Positions 8,093 to 17,207 of a stretch of 64,000 nucleotides of DNA are shown one piece after another (position 1 is the first letter of the stretch; every line of letters starts with the position of its first letter). Under the pieces are notes generated by a model. The model worked only from the letters and a program-made list of their open reading frames with translations. It did not search any database and was not told the origin of the DNA. The DNA lies in IMG/VR virus record IMGVR_UViG_3300032053_000025, positions 1 to 64,000 of that record. The stretch is one strand, 5' to 3'. A program made the position numbers and the translations under genes. Source of the stretch: a virus.

Positions 8093-8889
8093 TGTTCGAT
8101 AATAAGATAACCTTATATTGTGGGGATTCCGGGGAAGTTATGAAATCTTTCCCTGATAATTGTATTGATTTGACGGTGACCTCCCCACCTTATGATAATT
8201 TAAGAACTTATAATGGTTATTCTTTTAATTTTGAATTGATTGCCCAACAATTATTTAGGGTTACTAAGCAAGGTGGAGTTGTGGTGTGGGTTGTTGGAGA
8301 TGCTACAATTAAAGGTAGTGAAACTGGAACGAGTTTTAAGCAAGCATTATATTTCAAAGAAATTGGGTTTAATTTACATGATACAATGATTTATCAAAAA
8401 ATAAATTATGTTCCATTAACGCACAATAGATACGAACAATCTTTTGAATACATGTTTATTTTATCTAAAGGTGCACCTAACATTTTCCACCCCATAAGAA
8501 TTCCTTGTAAAAATGCAGGAAAACTTGAAAAATATGGTTTAGAACGAAGGCAACATCATGGAAAAAATCATTCTATGAGACTGTATAATAAAACCACAGT
8601 AAAAGCAACGAAAGAACACAAAATCGCATCAAATATATTTTGTTATACTTTAGGAAAAGAAAAAACCGGCCATCCCGCACCCTTCCCAGAACAATTAGCA
8701 CGAGATCATATTTTATCTTGGAGTAATGAAAACAATATTATTCTTGACCCATTTGCTGGTTCGGGAACAACATTAAAAGTGGGGCTGCAATTAAATAGAA
8801 AAATAGTAGGTATTGAACTCTCCCAAAAATATATTGATGAAATAATAATCCCTAGATTAAAATCAATATCTAATAAAAAGGTGGAATAA
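8092..8889 (+). CDS. DNA methyltransferase, beta class (N4-cytosine or N6-adenine)
   Basis: The start at 8092 (TAATG overlap, TTGGAG site) is preferred over an upstream ATG inside the preceding gene. The 265-residue enzyme has motif IV TSPPY at 30-34 and the AdoMet motif DPFAGSGTT at 219-227. The order (catalytic motif first, AdoMet site last) defines the beta class. SPPY is common in N4-cytosine enzymes but also occurs in N6-adenine ones. No restriction gene is nearby, so it most likely protects phage DNA from host restriction. Confidence 0.88.
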   Translation: MFDNKITLYCGDSGEVMKSFPDNCIDLTVTSPPYDNLRTYNGYSFNFELIAQQLFRVTKQGGVVVWVVGDATIKGSETGTSFKQALYFKEIGFNLHDTMIYQKINYVPLTHNRYEQSFEYMFILSKGAPNIFHPIRIPCKNAGKLEKYGLERRQHHGKNHSMRLYNKTTVKATKEHKIASNIFCYTLGKEKTGHPAPFPEQLARDHILSWSNENNIILDPFAGSGTTLKVGLQLNRKIVGIELSQKYIDEIIIPRLKSISNKKVE

Positions 8890-11531
8890 TGAAATCTTTA
8901 CCATTGGTAAATATATACAACAAAAAACGTGAGATCTACCTGTTTTGTAGAGATGATAAGGGCAATTTATCTATCACAAAAAATAACGAATCTTACCCGT
9001 ATTTTTACGAGCCGGATGAACAAGGTAAATATACATCCTTCGATGGCAAGAAACTCCGCAAGGTTAGTGTAACCGAACCTTCAGAGGTTCGTAGATTAGC
9101 AAGTAATCAAGCATACGAGAGCGATGTTAGATATCCGCAGCGATATATTTTAGACAATATCGATATAATTACTCCAGCTCCCTATAAATATGCCTTAATG
9201 GATATTGAATGCTTAAAAGGGGAGAATGAATTTCCCGATCCTTTAACTGCCAAATTTCCAGTTACTTCGGTATCTTTATATAATAGTAAATATAATAAAA
9301 TTCGGACGTGGTTTATCGGAGATTTCGGCACCAAACGTAAACAGGCCGAATTAGATTTATTTAAAGCCTTCGTTGAGTATATGCAGAAGGCTAAGTTTGA
9401 TTTATTAAGTGGCTGGTTTATGAATGATTTTGACTGGCCCTACCTCTATCGAAGATTTGAGCAATTCCCCCAAAAATATTTCTTTGAGAAATCAAGCCAA
9501 TATAATAATCTAGCCTCTGCCATTTCTCCTATACATATGGTTAGGGGAGGCAAGAAAGAATATGATAATTTTTACCCGGCGGGCACAAGTATAGTGGACT
9601 ACTTGATGTTTTTCAAGAAGGTTTATAAAAACGAAAAAAGCTATGCGTTAGATAAGATAGCAGAAAAATATTTAGGTAGGGGTAAGGAAGAATTTAGCAA
9701 TGTAGATTTTAGTGTTATTGACGATAATATTAAATATCGCAATATTCGAGATGTCGAACTTATGAGGGACTTAGAACTCACCAAATTTAAGTTATTGCCC
9801 ATTTATGATGAAATGAGGAGATTAACAAAATGCCAATGGGAAGATTTCGTCTATCCCATGCGGCAAATCGATCCTTTAGTTTTAACTATTGCTAAACAAA
9901 AAGGGGTAATTCTTCCTTCTGCTCAGAGAGAAATGAACGACCCCGAAACATTTAAAGGTGCAGATAGAGATGCGTTAAAAGTTGGCAGATTTTTTAAAGT
10001 AGGTAAGTACGATTTAGATGGGGCCTACCTAAATATTATTAACGATTTAAATTTAGATGCTACTAATTTAAAACAGAAAGATAATGAAAACTGTATTGCT
10101 ATTTCTATTAGAGATAGAAAGACAGATGATATAATTGAAACTCATTATATTGAACAAAATCCAGAAGCGATTATGCCTACTTTAGCTCGGCAATTAATTG
10201 AGGCTAAAGCTAAGTATAAGGCATTAAAAAAGAATACGAATCCTGAACTACCCGAATATAAGAATATTGAATTGGTATACGAAGCAGTTAAAACAATTTT
10301 CCTCGTAGCCTGGGGAACCCTCGGCAACAAATTTTATAGATTGTATAATAAAATAATCAGTGGATTAATTACTTCCTCAGTAAGATTTTTGCTCCATCAT
10401 TTAATTAGGAAAACTAATGAAGATGGAAGCGAGGTAATTTATTTCGATACGGATGCCTTATTCTGTTTAGATCAAGGAATTAATATCCAACAAAAATTGG
10501 CTTCATGGATACAAGAATGGTCTCAAGAAAATTTCTATAAACCTTCTGCAATTAGAATTGATTATGAGGGGCATTTTGAAAGCTTATTTATTATTACTAC
10601 TAATAGATATAGGGGATATTTAAACATGGGAAAAGGCACGAAAAAAGAGGACAAAGGAATTCAGGTAAAAAGAGTTGACTCCTCGTATTTTATTGCTGAA
10701 TTTCAGGACGTTTTATTGGATAAGTTATTACTGGAAAAAATTGAACGAGACGAAACAGTTACTTGGGTACTAACCGAAATTGAAAGGATGAAAGTTTCCC
10801 CTTTCATTAAATTTTCCTTTCCATGTAGATTAGCAACTAAGGCTGAGCTATACAAGACTGAAGTTACTACCAAAAAAGGAAAGACCTATACTAAACTGCC
10901 ACCTATTCATGTACAAGCTTCAATGAATGCTAAAAAATTATATGATTTAGACTTTAGAGTAGGCGAGAATTATTATTATATTTATATTAATTATAATGAT
11001 AAAATGATTCCTATGGCCTTTGATGAGAAGAGGCTATCCCATATTAAAGGGGAGAATATTAATTGGGATAAAATGGTAGAAAGAAATATTCTGAACATTG
11101 CTACCTCCATATTCGATGCCATGAAATGGCCAATGGATGAGTTAATTACCCCAAAGGTTAGGAAGCCTAGAAAGGTGGCTTCAAATGCCTCAAAAAAGGC
11201 AGGGGAATGCCCTACAATCGACGATCTAAAGCAACCTAAGGTAAGTTTACCACCCAAAATTAAGGTTAAACCTGCAAATAATACCCAACTCATTGATACT
11301 ACAAGAGTAGTAACAGAATACTACATCTCCTCCCCTTTAATTACAGGCAATGTTAGAGTAGATATAAATGAGAAAATAATTTGGGCAATTCCTGCTTGGA
11401 ATAAGTTTATTGGGTTTGATTTAAGCATGTTTGTTAAAACTATTCATGCGGATAAAGTTGAGCAAATTTTAATAGGAGAAACGGTGGTGGCTAATATAAA
11501 ATTAGCAATCGTTCCGTACTTCCAAGAATAA
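8889..11531 (+). CDS. Family B DNA polymerase
   Basis: The 880-residue protein has a complete 3'-5' exonuclease: Exo I DIE (105-107), Exo II NDFD (179-182) and an Exo III-like Y283...D288. Polymerase motif A is KYDLDGAY (373-380), a variant of the usual DFxSLYP. Motif B lies around K468-G479 and motif C is YFDTDA (518-523) with both catalytic acids. It should copy the phage genome with proofreading. The divergent motifs A and B (LDGAY, LVAWGTLGN) set it apart from T4 gp43 and phi29-type polymerases; it looks like the type found in uncultured siphoviruses. The start overlaps the methyltransferase stop. Confidence 0.92.
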   Translation: MKSLPLVNIYNKKREIYLFCRDDKGNLSITKNNESYPYFYEPDEQGKYTSFDGKKLRKVSVTEPSEVRRLASNQAYESDVRYPQRYILDNIDIITPAPYKYALMDIECLKGENEFPDPLTAKFPVTSVSLYNSKYNKIRTWFIGDFGTKRKQAELDLFKAFVEYMQKAKFDLLSGWFMNDFDWPYLYRRFEQFPQKYFFEKSSQYNNLASAISPIHMVRGGKKEYDNFYPAGTSIVDYLMFFKKVYKNEKSYALDKIAEKYLGRGKEEFSNVDFSVIDDNIKYRNIRDVELMRDLELTKFKLLPIYDEMRRLTKCQWEDFVYPMRQIDPLVLTIAKQKGVILPSAQREMNDPETFKGADRDALKVGRFFKVGKYDLDGAYLNIINDLNLDATNLKQKDNENCIAISIRDRKTDDIIETHYIEQNPEAIMPTLARQLIEAKAKYKALKKNTNPELPEYKNIELVYEAVKTIFLVAWGTLGNKFYRLYNKIISGLITSSVRFLLHHLIRKTNEDGSEVIYFDTDALFCLDQGINIQQKLASWIQEWSQENFYKPSAIRIDYEGHFESLFIITTNRYRGYLNMGKGTKKEDKGIQVKRVDSSYFIAEFQDVLLDKLLLEKIERDETVTWVLTEIERMKVSPFIKFSFPCRLATKAELYKTEVTTKKGKTYTKLPPIHVQASMNAKKLYDLDFRVGENYYYIYINYNDKMIPMAFDEKRLSHIKGENINWDKMVERNILNIATSIFDAMKWPMDELITPKVRKPRKVASNASKKAGECPTIDDLKQPKVSLPPKIKVKPANNTQLIDTTRVVTEYYISSPLITGNVRVDINEKIIWAIPAWNKFIGFDLSMFVKTIHADKVEQILIGETVVANIKLAIVPYFQE

Positions 11532-11541
11532 GGAGGATAAA

Positions 11542-11676
11542 ATGTTATACAAATTATTTTATATATTAATGCTTATTGGTTATGGAGGATTAACTGTGAT
11601 GGCTCCAGATATTAAGAATAAGATTATTGGGATATTATTGTTGCTTGTAAATGGGATTCTATTTTGGAGAATTTAA
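11542..11676 (+). CDS. Small membrane protein, 44 residues
   Basis: The frame has a strong AAGGAGG site (11530-11536). It encodes two hydrophobic stretches, LFYILMLIGYGGLTVM and IIGILLLLVNGILF, separated by PDIKNK. This is a small hairpin-like inner-membrane protein. It lies between the DNA polymerase and the Dam-like gene with no spare sequence. Function is unknown; host-takeover or superinfection-exclusion proteins are often of this size. Confidence 0.65.
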   Translation: MLYKLFYILMLIGYGGLTVMAPDIKNKIIGILLLLVNGILFWRI

Positions 11677-11686
11677 GGAGAATAGT

Positions 11687-12103
11687 ATGCTAAACAAAGG
11701 ATTATTTACAAGTTTGTCACCAGACTGGGCAACCCCAAAATGGTTATATGAGGAATTAAATAAGGAATTTAATTTTAATTTTGATCCATGCCCTTTGCAC
11801 AATCCAGGGAACATTGATGGCTTATTAATTGATTGGAAAGAGCGAAATTATATCAACCCTCCTTATGGCCGGGCCATCATTAATTGGATTAAAAAAGCGT
11901 ATGAGGAGTCTAATAAAGGTAAATTATGTGTAATGCTAATTCCGTCAAGAACGGATACTAAATTTTGGCATGAGTATGTAATGAAGGCCAAACAAATTCG
12001 ATTTATAAAGGGTCGGTTGAAGTTTGGAGATGCTAAAGGCTCGGCTCCTTTTCCAAGTTGTATAGTAATATTTGATGGAGGAAATCATGATGAAAATCAT
12101 TAA
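11687..12103 (+). CDS. dam: Phage Dam-like DNA N6-adenine methyltransferase
   Basis: The start at 11687 has AAGGAG upstream; an earlier in-frame ATG overlaps the membrane-protein gene. The 138-residue protein has WATP (14-17), DPCP (33-36) and the catalytic NPPY (57-60), the hallmark order of the short phage Dam family (PF05869). It should methylate adenine, typically at GATC, using AdoMet. With the beta-class enzyme upstream, this phage carries two DNA methylases of different classes, which fits protection against several restriction systems. Confidence 0.85.
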   Translation: MLNKGLFTSLSPDWATPKWLYEELNKEFNFNFDPCPLHNPGNIDGLLIDWKERNYINPPYGRAIINWIKKAYEESNKGKLCVMLIPSRTDTKFWHEYVMKAKQIRFIKGRLKFGDAKGSAPFPSCIVIFDGGNHDENH

Positions 12104-12242
12104 AATAATAGGATTGCCGATTTTTCTTATTGCACTGATATTTGCCAGTGTTGTTATCGCATTTATAGAGTTCCTAAGTAGTCACAGAGAAGACAAGCAC
12201 ACTTTTTTGGAAATGATTGGTTGGTACTGGAAGGAATTATAA
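12087..12242 (+). CDS. Small single-span membrane protein, 51 residues
   Basis: A GGAGG site at 12078-12082 precedes the start, which overlaps the Dam-like gene by 17 bases. Residues 5-30 are a hydrophobic helix (IKIIGLPIFLIALIFASVVI), followed by a short polar tail ending WYWKEL. The next gene begins one base after the stop. No family recognised. Confidence 0.6.
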   Translation: MMKIIKIIGLPIFLIALIFASVVIAFIEFLSSHREDKHTFLEMIGWYWKEL

Positions 12243-12467
12243 ATGGAACCTAAAAAAACTCGCAACTCCAAATACATCTCAAGGGACAAACTTCAAGCTC
12301 AACAAAAATTAATCCTAAATCAAAATAAATGGTGGGTTGAGATTGATCTTAAATGCTCCTTATGCAAACGTAAATTTACAGTAACTACAACCCAACCTCA
12401 ATTATATACTACCGAAATTAAGGAGAATATTATATGTGTATTTTGCCCTAAGAAGGGAGTTAAATAA
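12243..12467 (+). CDS. Small zinc-ribbon-like protein
   Basis: The 74-residue protein has CSLC and CVFC pairs about 26 residues apart, the spacing of a zinc ribbon, flanked by basic residues (RKFTVTTT, PKKGVK). It may bind nucleic acid. It directly abuts the upstream membrane protein gene and overlaps the next start (TAATG). Confidence 0.7.
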   Translation: MEPKKTRNSKYISRDKLQAQQKLILNQNKWWVEIDLKCSLCKRKFTVTTTQPQLYTTEIKENIICVFCPKKGVK

Positions 12468-12697
12468 TGTTAAAATTCATCCAACAAAAATTGTCCTTAT
12501 TGCCACCTATGGCACCTATTGACCAGAAACGCAAAATATTGGAAGAAATTTATGATGAAGGCGAAAAAAGATATATGAAGTCTTGCGAGATTTCAGTTTT
12601 AGTTACTTCTGTTATTTATTCAAATATGACCGATGGATGTTTAGAGCTTTTACAAAAACATTATCAACCTAAAAAGGAGGATAAAGATGGCACATAA
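12467..12697 (+). CDS. Unknown small protein
   Basis: The 76-residue, mostly helical protein overlaps the previous stop and the next start, so it is part of the same translation chain. It contains CEISVLVTSVIYSNMTDGCLELLQ, a moderately hydrophobic helix pair. No motif recognised. Confidence 0.65.
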   Translation: MLKFIQQKLSLLPPMAPIDQKRKILEEIYDEGEKRYMKSCEISVLVTSVIYSNMTDGCLELLQKHYQPKKEDKDGT

Positions 12698-12860
12698 ATA
12701 TCACATAACAATTATTTATATGGATAACACTAGTGATATATTAATTGGAGATGTAACCGCAATCGGGCCTACACTATTTACAATTTATGGGGAATCTGGG
12801 GCAACTATGCAGGTGCCTATTCGCAATGTAAAATCTTTAACATATTATGAAATCATATGA
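12687..12860 (+). CDS. Unknown 57-residue beta-rich protein
   Basis: AAGGAGG at 12674-12680 precedes the start. The sequence alternates hydrophobic and polar residues (HITIIYMDNTSDILIGDVTAI), like a small beta-barrel; an SH3-like or Sm-like fold is possible. It overlaps both neighbours. Confidence 0.6.
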   Translation: MAHKYHITIIYMDNTSDILIGDVTAIGPTLFTIYGESGATMQVPIRNVKSLTYYEII

Positions 12861-13036
12861 TAAAAAAAGACACCACTCAATCCGAAATCAACAAAGCAAA
12901 AAAAATAATATACTCCAATGCTTCTATCAATATTAAAATCGGGGTATTATTCACTTTAATTGTTATACTTGTTAGATTAATGTTAGATTTAAGAAGCAAT
13001 ACGAAAAAGATAATGGATAAGTTTGAGGTTAAGTAA
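12857..13036 (+). CDS. Small single-span membrane protein, 59 residues
   Basis: The start overlaps the previous stop (ATGA). A charged N-terminal half is followed by one membrane helix (IGVLFTLIVILVRLML) and a basic tail. It closes the first early gene block, just before the promoter at 13.04-13.07 kb. Confidence 0.6.
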   Translation: MIKKDTTQSEINKAKKIIYSNASINIKIGVLFTLIVILVRLMLDLRSNTKKIMDKFEVK

Positions 13037-13039
13037 AGG

Positions 13040-13068
13040 TTGTAAGATAGCCAAATCTGTGCTATACT
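13040..13068 (+). promoter_or_regulatory. Sigma70-like promoter
   Basis: TTGTAA at 13040-13045 and TATACT at 13063-13068 are separated by exactly 17 bases. It lies in the only real gap in this part of the operon, after a stop codon. Transcription would begin near 13075, 30 bases before the exonuclease start, leaving room for its AAGGAGA site at 13094-13100. It would let the exonuclease and Mre11/Rad50-like genes be expressed apart from the upstream genes. Confidence 0.65.
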
Positions 13069-13106
13069 ATAAGTAGAGAATGGATATAATTAAAAGGAGA
13101 TTAAAT

Positions 13107-13898
13107 ATGAGCGATTCGCCAAAAATCCTGTTTCTTGACATCGAAACCTCGCCAAATATTGTTTATATGTGGAATATGTGGCAAGAATGGAAAAGTATGG
13201 AGATGATAGAAAGCGAGTGGTATATCCTTTGTTGGTGTGCAAAATATCTAAATAAAAAGGGAGTAATGACTTCGGCTCTTGTAGATTTTAAAGATCAATA
13301 TAAACAAGACCCAGAGAATGATAAAAAGATGTTGCAAGTATTGTGGAAACTATTGGACGAGGCCGAGATTGTGGTCGGGCATAATTGCATAGATTTTGAC
13401 TTGAAGAAAATAAATTCTAGGTTTATGAAACATGGCATGAAGCTGCCTTCCCCTTTTAGGGTTGTTGATACCTTGCTTAGTGCAAGAAAACACTTTGCAT
13501 TCACATCCAACAAATTGGGTGATTTAGGTAAAGTTTTAGGATTAGGAGAGAAATTAGAAACCGGAGGCTTCAAACTTTGGAGAGGATGTTTAAAGGGAGA
13601 TAAGGCATCCTGGAAGCGAATGGTGGATTATTGCTCTAGGGATGTGCTTCTATTGGAAGCTATATACAATAAACTTTTACCATATATTGAGCATCATCCC
13701 AATATGGGTGCATTTGTGGATAATGAAGAACCAATGTGTCCTAATTGTGCATCGAAGAATCTAATCAAACGAGGATTTGCCATAACGAATGCGGCTAAAT
13801 ATCAACGTATACAATGTTCAGATTGTGGTAGTTGGTCAAGATTCAAGAAGAATCTTATGGTTAAAGGTCAAGTTAAAACTACAAGTATAAGAAATTAA
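13107..13898 (+). CDS. DnaQ-like 3'-5' exonuclease with zinc ribbon
   Basis: The start at 13107 follows AAGGAGA; an ATG at 13080 lies at the predicted transcript start and is unlikely. The 263-residue protein has FLDIET (D11, E13), GHNCIDFD (91-98) and a C-terminal DYCSRDVLLLE, the DEDDy exonuclease pattern of the YprB/RNase H-like group. The last 40 residues hold CPNC and CSDC, a zinc ribbon that probably guides nucleic-acid binding. It likely trims DNA or RNA ends in repair or nucleotide recycling, and is the first gene after the promoter. Confidence 0.82.
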   Translation: MSDSPKILFLDIETSPNIVYMWNMWQEWKSMEMIESEWYILCWCAKYLNKKGVMTSALVDFKDQYKQDPENDKKMLQVLWKLLDEAEIVVGHNCIDFDLKKINSRFMKHGMKLPSPFRVVDTLLSARKHFAFTSNKLGDLGKVLGLGEKLETGGFKLWRGCLKGDKASWKRMVDYCSRDVLLLEAIYNKLLPYIEHHPNMGAFVDNEEPMCPNCASKNLIKRGFAITNAAKYQRIQCSDCGSWSRFKKNLMVKGQVKTTSIRN

Positions 13899-13911
13899 TT
13901 CATCTAAATAA

Positions 13912-15186
13912 ATGCAAAATTTATTCCTCAAAGAATTAGAATTAACTAATATACAATCCCATTCACATTTGCTCATCAATTTTGTGGATGGGGTCAACAT
14001 TATTTGCGGACCCACGGATAGTGGAAAATCCTCCATTATCCGCGCAATAGGCAACCTATTCTTCAACACTGGTGGTGACCTTCGTAAAGAAGGCACCAAA
14101 AAAAGTTCAATCAAAGGCACTCTCAGCAATGGAATAATCATCGAGAAAGTTAAATCAGAATCGGTCAATAGATATATTGTAACTAAAGGCACTCAAGTAG
14201 ATACTTATGACGCTATAGGTAAAACAATTCCCGAAGATATACTTAAAATTACGCAAATGCTACCCTTTACAGTAGAAAAGGAAGAGCTTATTCTGAATAT
14301 CTCCTCTCAGATAACTCTTCCTTTTTTAATGGGCAAAGATACTTCGGCTATTTTTAGGATGAAACTTTTAAACAAATTAACCAATAACGATTTAATAGAT
14401 ATAGTATTCCAAGGTTTAAACAAGGATATTCTACAATTAGGAAGGGATGAGAAATATGAAGCCGAAAATATTTCCAAATTGGAGAAAGATTTGGGAATTA
14501 TTAGCCTTGAATTATCAACCAAAAAAGAAAAAGCGAAAGAAATAAATGATAAATTAGTTTCCTTGAAATTGAAGTTTACGAAGTTGGAAACTTATCAAGC
14601 ATTACAATTGAAACTTAAATTAAATGCTGAGGAACTTGATAAGAATAAAATATTATTAAAATCAATTAAATTCCCAGAAGCTAGTATATTAAATTTCCTT
14701 CAAAAGAAGATCAAATCGGCAATGTCATTGCAAACTTTATGGAATAGATATTGTCATACACAGGAAGAATTAAAGGATAATAAGGTTTTGCTTAAAAATA
14801 TTAAAGTGATTCCGTCAGATATTGTATCTAAACTACAATTAAAGATAACCAAGATTTTACACTTAATAGAGCTAAAAATGAAACTACAACAAGTTACTTT
14901 AGCTTTAGAAGAAGCGAAGAATAATTATAGTAAACTTGTTATACCTAAATTTAATATTGCTGAGATTAAAAAGAAGATTGATAGACTGAATTTATTGGTA
15001 GATAGGCAAGATAAAATTAGGAATATATTGGAAGATTTGGGAGAGACTTCAACATTATTGGTGGATTGTAAAAATGAAATTGATAATTCCAACAAAGAGT
15101 ATAAGGATATTTTAATGAAGGTTAAGGTGTGTCCATTGACTAATTTGCCTATTAATGGGGATTGTTTAAAGGGAGTGAAGATATGA
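13912..15186 (+). CDS. N-terminal half of a split Rad50/SbcC-like ATPase
   Basis: The 424-residue protein begins with the SMC/Rad50 ATP-binding lobe: Walker A GPTDSGKSS at 33-41. From about residue 170 to 400 it is coiled coil. It ends at C407PLTNLPINGDC418, which resembles the zinc-hook apex of Rad50/SbcC, then stops. The ABC signature and Walker B needed for a working ATPase are absent here and occur in the separate gene at 16584-17207. The two proteins should assemble, with the Mre11-like nuclease encoded between them, to bind and process DNA ends. Its stop overlaps the nuclease start (ATGA). Confidence 0.82.
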   Translation: MQNLFLKELELTNIQSHSHLLINFVDGVNIICGPTDSGKSSIIRAIGNLFFNTGGDLRKEGTKKSSIKGTLSNGIIIEKVKSESVNRYIVTKGTQVDTYDAIGKTIPEDILKITQMLPFTVEKEELILNISSQITLPFLMGKDTSAIFRMKLLNKLTNNDLIDIVFQGLNKDILQLGRDEKYEAENISKLEKDLGIISLELSTKKEKAKEINDKLVSLKLKFTKLETYQALQLKLKLNAEELDKNKILLKSIKFPEASILNFLQKKIKSAMSLQTLWNRYCHTQEELKDNKVLLKNIKVIPSDIVSKLQLKITKILHLIELKMKLQQVTLALEEAKNNYSKLVIPKFNIAEIKKKIDRLNLLVDRQDKIRNILEDLGETSTLLVDCKNEIDNSNKEYKDILMKVKVCPLTNLPINGDCLKGVKI

Positions 15187-16106
15187 GTAAATTCCTTATC
15201 GTAACTGACATTCATCTTTCGGGTAAAAATCCTACCCAGTACATAGGTGATTATTGGCAAGATACTTTTGCCAAATTTATCGAAATCCTACAACTATCTA
15301 AGCAATATAAATGTGAAGCTATATTTTCCGGTGGGGATCTATTAGACTCCCCATTATTATCATTAACTTTAACGGATTTAATCATTGACGCTATCAACAA
15401 AAATAATATTCCTTTCTATGCAATCCCGGGCAACCATGAAGAAAATAATCATAATTGGAGCTTATCAGAAAATACAACCTTAGCACATATGTTTAGAAGG
15501 TCGGATTTGATTAAATTTTTGGATACATATGAGGATGATAAAGTTATAATTAAAGGTTGGGGATATTATCATGGCATTGAAGATGCAATTAAAGAAGGAT
15601 TGCTTAATGTACCTAAAACTAAGAAATGGAAGATCGGTCTTGTTCATGCTTTGATAACCGAAAAGAAATTCTTACCTTCGGTATTACATGTTCAAGCAGA
15701 AACAATACAATCAAATATAGATGCAATATTTTCTGGCCACTATCATCAACCATATCATATTATAGGAGATACTGAAGTATATAATTTAGGTGCAATCGGT
15801 CTTAGGGATATAAATGAAATTAAAATTAAACCTTCGGTGGTTATAATTGATACTTTAACAAGAGAGGTTACTCCAATCCAATTAAAGAATGTTAGGAAGG
15901 GCAAGGAATTGTTCGATTTGGCGGGTATAGAAGCGTCTAAAGAATATGATAAGAATATTGATGATTTTATTGCTTCATTGGAAACTTCGGTGGTGACGGA
16001 GGAAGGATTGAGGGGATCTATAGAAGGATTAGCTAAGGAAAAAAATATTGACAAGGATATAATAACCGATTTAATTAACCGAGTTGGTTTAGCGGAGGAT
16101 AAATAA
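15183..16106 (+). CDS. SbcD/Mre11-like nuclease (gp47 type)
   Basis: The start at 15183 (ATGA overlap, AGGGAG site) is preferred over 15162. The 307-residue protein shows the calcineurin-like phosphoesterase motifs in order: DIH (9-11), GGDLLD (50-55), GNHE (83-86) and GHYH (185-188). These bind two manganese ions in Mre11/SbcD/T4 gp47. The C-terminal 70 residues are helical and could bind the Rad50 coiled coil. It is flanked by the two halves of the Rad50-like ATPase. Confidence 0.88.
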   Translation: MSKFLIVTDIHLSGKNPTQYIGDYWQDTFAKFIEILQLSKQYKCEAIFSGGDLLDSPLLSLTLTDLIIDAINKNNIPFYAIPGNHEENNHNWSLSENTTLAHMFRRSDLIKFLDTYEDDKVIIKGWGYYHGIEDAIKEGLLNVPKTKKWKIGLVHALITEKKFLPSVLHVQAETIQSNIDAIFSGHYHQPYHIIGDTEVYNLGAIGLRDINEIKIKPSVVIIDTLTREVTPIQLKNVRKGKELFDLAGIEASKEYDKNIDDFIASLETSVVTEEGLRGSIEGLAKEKNIDKDIITDLINRVGLAEDK

Positions 16107-16107
16107 T

Positions 16108-16356
16108 ATGTTTTTAATATCGTTCTATAAAAATATTCCTTGTAAATGCGAAGAAGAAGGGTGCCCGGGTACTGAAGAATCCCATAGGGTATTAGTATTT
16201 GACCATGTGGAACTTATACAGGCACTTCAATATTTACACCAATATGAATTCCGACTTGAAGCTGTGGTGGAGGAAGAAATATGTATTGGATTATCCGACT
16301 TTAAGGAATTTATCAAAGAACAAGAGAAAGCAAAGGAGGAAAACAATGGAAAATAA
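16108..16356 (+). CDS. Unknown small acidic protein in the Mre11/Rad50-like block
   Basis: The 82-residue protein has CKCEEEGC near the N-terminus, which could bind a metal, and a helical acidic C-terminus. It overlaps the next gene by 11 bases. Position inside the DNA-end-processing block hints at a link with that complex, but the sequence gives no function. Confidence 0.65.
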   Translation: MFLISFYKNIPCKCEEEGCPGTEESHRVLVFDHVELIQALQYLHQYEFRLEAVVEEEICIGLSDFKEFIKEQEKAKEENNGK

Positions 16357-16582
16357 TTATCAAGAACGATTAGATTCAATTCGATCTACTGTCGAAGAAC
16401 AGAAGGTTAAGCAAGCAAGGTTGCTCGCCAAAAAGGAGCAATTAGAAAAATCTCAACAAGAAATTGTGTCTGAGCTCGCTTCTGAGGAATTAACACCGGA
16501 TAAATTACAATCAACCATCACAACTTTAGATAAGGAAGTTGCTGAGGAACTTTCTAAACTCGAAGAACAAGTAGGGATATAA
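16346..16582 (+). CDS. Short coiled-coil protein in the split Rad50-like block
   Basis: AAGGAGG at 16333-16339 sets the start at 16346 rather than the longer frame from 16199. Almost all of the 78 residues form a charged heptad coiled coil (QERLDSIRSTVEEQKVKQ, KEVAEELSKLEEQVGI). It lies one base before the ATPase C-terminal half. It could be a detached piece of the Rad50 coiled coil or a linker that joins the two half-ATPases. Confidence 0.7.
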   Translation: MENNYQERLDSIRSTVEEQKVKQARLLAKKEQLEKSQQEIVSELASEELTPDKLQSTITTLDKEVAEELSKLEEQVGI

Positions 16583-16583
16583 A

Positions 16584-17207
16584 ATGAACGATAGATTAAC
16601 TCAACTATCTCAATATTCAACCCAATTAACTTCCGAAGTTAATGAACTTTCGGGCAAGTGTAATTTATTGGGGGATCAGATTGCTGAAAGTAATGGTAAA
16701 ATTGAAGTAATTCTCAAGAATAAAGTTAAATATGCAAAAGAAGTTGAGATATTATCCGCCATTCAAGAAATATCTAAATTAAAGATTCGTAATGGTCTTG
16801 AAGCTTTAATCTCCTATGCTTTAAGATATGTATTTCAGAAGGATTATCAATTTAAGGTTCTTTTTGATAAGCGCGGAAATTATGGAGAAGCCTACTTTAA
16901 GATATATCCCGAAGGCCGGCAGGAAGCCGGAGATCCTATTGATGAGAATGGAGGGGGCATATTAGATATAGTAGGATTAGCTTTACGGGTGGCATTAATG
17001 GAAATTAGTGTGCCTAAAATTAAAGGATTCCTTTGTTTAGACGAATCTACTAAGCATGTATCTTCACAATATATTGAGAATACTGGTAAATTTTTAAAGG
17101 CTATTCAGTTGAAAGTACATAGACAAATCCTACTAGTCACACATCAATCTGCTCTTATGGAATTTGGAGATAATTCTATAGATATAACCAAGGTAAAGGG
17201 GTTATAA
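16584..17207 (+). CDS. C-terminal half of a split Rad50/SbcC-like ATPase
   Basis: The 207-residue protein starts with about 60 residues of coiled coil, then has the ABC signature NGGGILDIVGLALR (122-135), Walker B GFLCLDEST (148-156, D153 and E154) and the H-loop LLVTHQ (183-188). There is no Walker A. It therefore supplies exactly what the gene at 13912-15186 lacks. Together they should form one Rad50-like head. Both halves keep all key residues, so this looks like a working split, not decay. Confidence 0.82.
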   Translation: MNDRLTQLSQYSTQLTSEVNELSGKCNLLGDQIAESNGKIEVILKNKVKYAKEVEILSAIQEISKLKIRNGLEALISYALRYVFQKDYQFKVLFDKRGNYGEAYFKIYPEGRQEAGDPIDENGGGILDIVGLALRVALMEISVPKIKGFLCLDESTKHVSSQYIENTGKFLKAIQLKVHRQILLVTHQSALMEFGDNSIDITKVKGL

